From Patescibacteria group bacterium (lineage in GTDB: Bacteria > Patescibacteriota > Patescibacteriia > UBA1558 > GWA2-36-10), in assembly GCA_030917205.1 (NCBI GenBank), contig JAUPVE010000048.1, positions 1 to 5,440 of the forward strand: a DNA stretch of 5,440 nt, read 5' to 3'. Below, in pieces: positions 4,389 to 5,440 of the stretch. The notes beneath the pieces were generated by a model. That model did no database searches, was not told where the DNA came from, and was given only the letters and a program-made list of their open reading frames with translations. How positions within the stretch are numbered: position 1 is the first letter of the stretch; the number at the start of each line of letters is the position of its first letter. Made by a program: the position numbers and the translations under genes.

Positions 4389-5440
4389 TTAGACCAAAGA
4401 ACTACCAGTCATGGCTGGTGGTTTTTTTAATCCCATGATTTTCAAAATAGTGGGTGCCACATCGGCTAAAACTCCCACCGGTGTGATATGGCTCAAATCT
4501 TGGCCAGCTACCCCTGTCAAAACACTCTTGCCAGCAAACTGCTGACCAATAATAAACAAAGGAACAGCATTGTTGCTATGCTCTTTATTTATCTCACCAG
4601 TTTGTAAATCATACATCTGCTCGGCATTGCCATGGTCAGCGGTGATCAAAGTCACACCCTCATAAGACAAAACTGTCTCAACAATCTCCCCAATCAACTG
4701 ATCCAAAATCTCAATCGCCTCAACTGTCGCTTGGATATTACCTGTATGTCCGACCATGTCAGGATTGGCAAAATTCAAAACAATAAAATCAAACTTTCCC
4801 TCTTTGATAGCTTGAGTAACTTTGGAGGTGATTTCCCTAGCTGACATAGCTGGCTTCTGATCATAGGAAGTCACCTGGGGCGAAGGAACTAGCAGTCTTT
4901 CTTCACCATCAAAAATTTGCTCTTGCCCACCATTGAAAAAATAAGTGACATGAGCATATTTTTCAGTTTCCGCTATGTGTAATTGTTTTAAGCCAGCTTC
5001 AGAAATGACCTTGGCCAAAGGATTATCGATAATCAAAGGCGGAAAAGCGACCTGAGCTGGTAGATCTTTTTCGTACTCAGTCATAGTCACAAAAAATAAA
5101 TTACTCAAATACTGACGTGGAAATTTTTCAAAGCCAGGCAAAACCAAAGCCGTAGTCAATTGTCTAGCTCTATCTGATCGAAAATTAAAGAATATCACAG
5201 CGTCGTCATTTTTTATCTGACCGCGTGGTTTTTTCATATCATCAACAATGACAGTTGGTGGAATTTCTTCATCGTAAATAGTTTTTTTGTAGTAGCTCTC
5301 TATGGCTGCCAATGGATCGTCAAATTTTTCATCAGACTGTCCATCCACCATGGCTCGATAAGCTTTTTCGATACGATCCCAACGATTGTCTCGATCCATA
5401 CCCCAAAAGCGACCACCAATAGTAGCAATAGTACCTAGAC
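4389..5440 (-). CDS. gpmI: 2,3-bisphosphoglycerate-independent phosphoglycerate mutase, C-terminal part (N-terminus beyond window)
   Basis: GpmI interconverts 3- and 2-phosphoglycerate in the cytoplasm (glycolysis and gluconeogenesis) with two Mn ions and a phosphoserine intermediate. The frame is open from the right edge to TAA at 4391-4389, giving about 349 of the usual 510 or so residues. A Met codon at 5399 is internal: the 13 codons before it read LGTIATIGGRFWG and continue the conserved segment leading to MDRDNRW. Numbering from that Met, visible signatures are FNFRSDRARQ at 71-80, EKYAHVTYFFNGG at 146-158, NPDMVGH at 212-218 (metal ligands Asp214 and His218), TADHGN at 253-258 (Asp255, His256) and EHSNNAVP at 273-280 (His274). 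The catalytic serine and the remaining ligands are in the missing N-terminal part. The C-terminal KPPAMTGSSLV is typical. The gene is convergent with the DUF212 gene, and its last codons carry that gene's terminator. Confidence 0.96.
   Translation of the reverse strand, partial: LGTIATIGGRFWGMDRDNRWDRIEKAYRAMVDGQSDEKFDDPLAAIESYYKKTIYDEEIPPTVIVDDMKKPRGQIKNDDAVIFFNFRSDRARQLTTALVLPGFEKFPRQYLSNLFFVTMTEYEKDLPAQVAFPPLIIDNPLAKVISEAGLKQLHIAETEKYAHVTYFFNGGQEQIFDGEERLLVPSPQVTSYDQKPAMSAREITSKVTQAIKEGKFDFIVLNFANPDMVGHTGNIQATVEAIEILDQLIGEIVETVLSYEGVTLITADHGNAEQMYDLQTGEINKEHSNNAVPLFIIGQQFAGKSVLTGVAGQDLSHITPVGVLADVAPTILKIMGLKKPPAMTGSSLV
4402..4428 (+). terminator. Intrinsic terminator of the DUF212 gene, embedded in the gpmI 3' end
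   Basis: A 7-bp stem, CTACCAG (4402-4408) with CTGGTGG (4415-4421), contains one T-G wobble and closes a 6-nt loop. Seven T follow (4422-4428). It starts 19 bp after the TAA at 4381-4383. The T-run is on the plus strand only, so it works for the rightward gene. The whole element lies in the last codons of the convergent gpmI, which encode its conserved KPPAMTG tail. Confidence 0.75.

Noticed and set aside
4383..4391. AAAATTTT palindrome between the convergent stops as a gpmI terminator
   Set aside because: It is an AT-only 4-bp half-site with no loop and no GC stem, so it cannot be supported as a terminator.
4632..4844. Plus-strand 70-aa frame inside gpmI
   Set aside because: It lies opposite the conserved metal-binding motifs of gpmI, so it is a shadow.
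5397..5399. ATG at 5399 as the true start of gpmI
   Set aside because: The frame stays open to the right edge, and the residues before this Met match the conserved GpmI segment leading into MDRDNRW.
1..5440. Alternative genetic code (UGA or UAG reassigned)
   Set aside because: All genes read through without internal stops under the standard code, mltG ends at TAG at a sensible length, and Gly and Trp use their normal codons. UGA is simply not seen as a stop in this window, so it is uninformative.

Overview
The window looks like ordinary chromosome from a low-GC bacterium, most likely a member of the Candidate Phyla Radiation (Patescibacteria). That placement is an inference from three things: very compact packing with 1-nt stop/start overlaps, no recognisable Shine-Dalgarno sequence at any start codon, and a large secreted protein with lectin-like and fibronectin type III (FN3) domains of a kind common in those genomes. 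All reading frames are intact under the standard code, with TAA and TAG stops. No rRNA, tRNA, mobile element or CRISPR array is visible.

Layout, left to right. (1) Positions 1-1834, minus strand: the first 611 codons of a secreted or surface protein that runs off the left edge. It has a signal peptide, a lectin-like (LamG/concanavalin-type) beta-sandwich module, two tandem FN3 domains, and a second copy of the beta-sandwich module. (2) Positions 1835-1945: a 111-bp non-coding gap with a weak hairpin and T-run and two alternative promoter candidates for the surface protein. (3) Positions 1946-3893, minus strand: a tightly coupled operon transcribed uppP -> mltG -> a small uncharacterised ORF, with both junctions overlapping by one base. 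(4) Positions 3894-3954: a 61-bp divergent promoter region with a good extended -10 element for the rightward gene. (5) Positions 3955-4383, plus strand: a DUF212/YuiD-type 'divergent PAP2' membrane protein. Its intrinsic terminator lies inside the 3' end of the next, convergent gene. (6) Positions 4389-5440, minus strand: the C-terminal two thirds of cofactor-independent phosphoglycerate mutase (gpmI), running off the right edge.

The central part is a cell-envelope neighbourhood. UppP recycles undecaprenyl pyrophosphate, the lipid carrier for peptidoglycan. MltG cleaves nascent glycan strands and sets their length. The divergently transcribed PAP2-related protein could act on a phospholipid or polyprenyl phosphate. 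The left-hand protein is a probable adhesive or surface-display protein, and gpmI is central glycolysis. I see no clearly novel multi-gene system. The points most worth following are the small ORF coupled to mltG, the beta-sandwich/FN3/FN3/beta-sandwich duplication with a matched cysteine pair in each outer module, the absence of Shine-Dalgarno sequences with TATAAA boxes just before two start codons, and the terminator embedded in gpmI.
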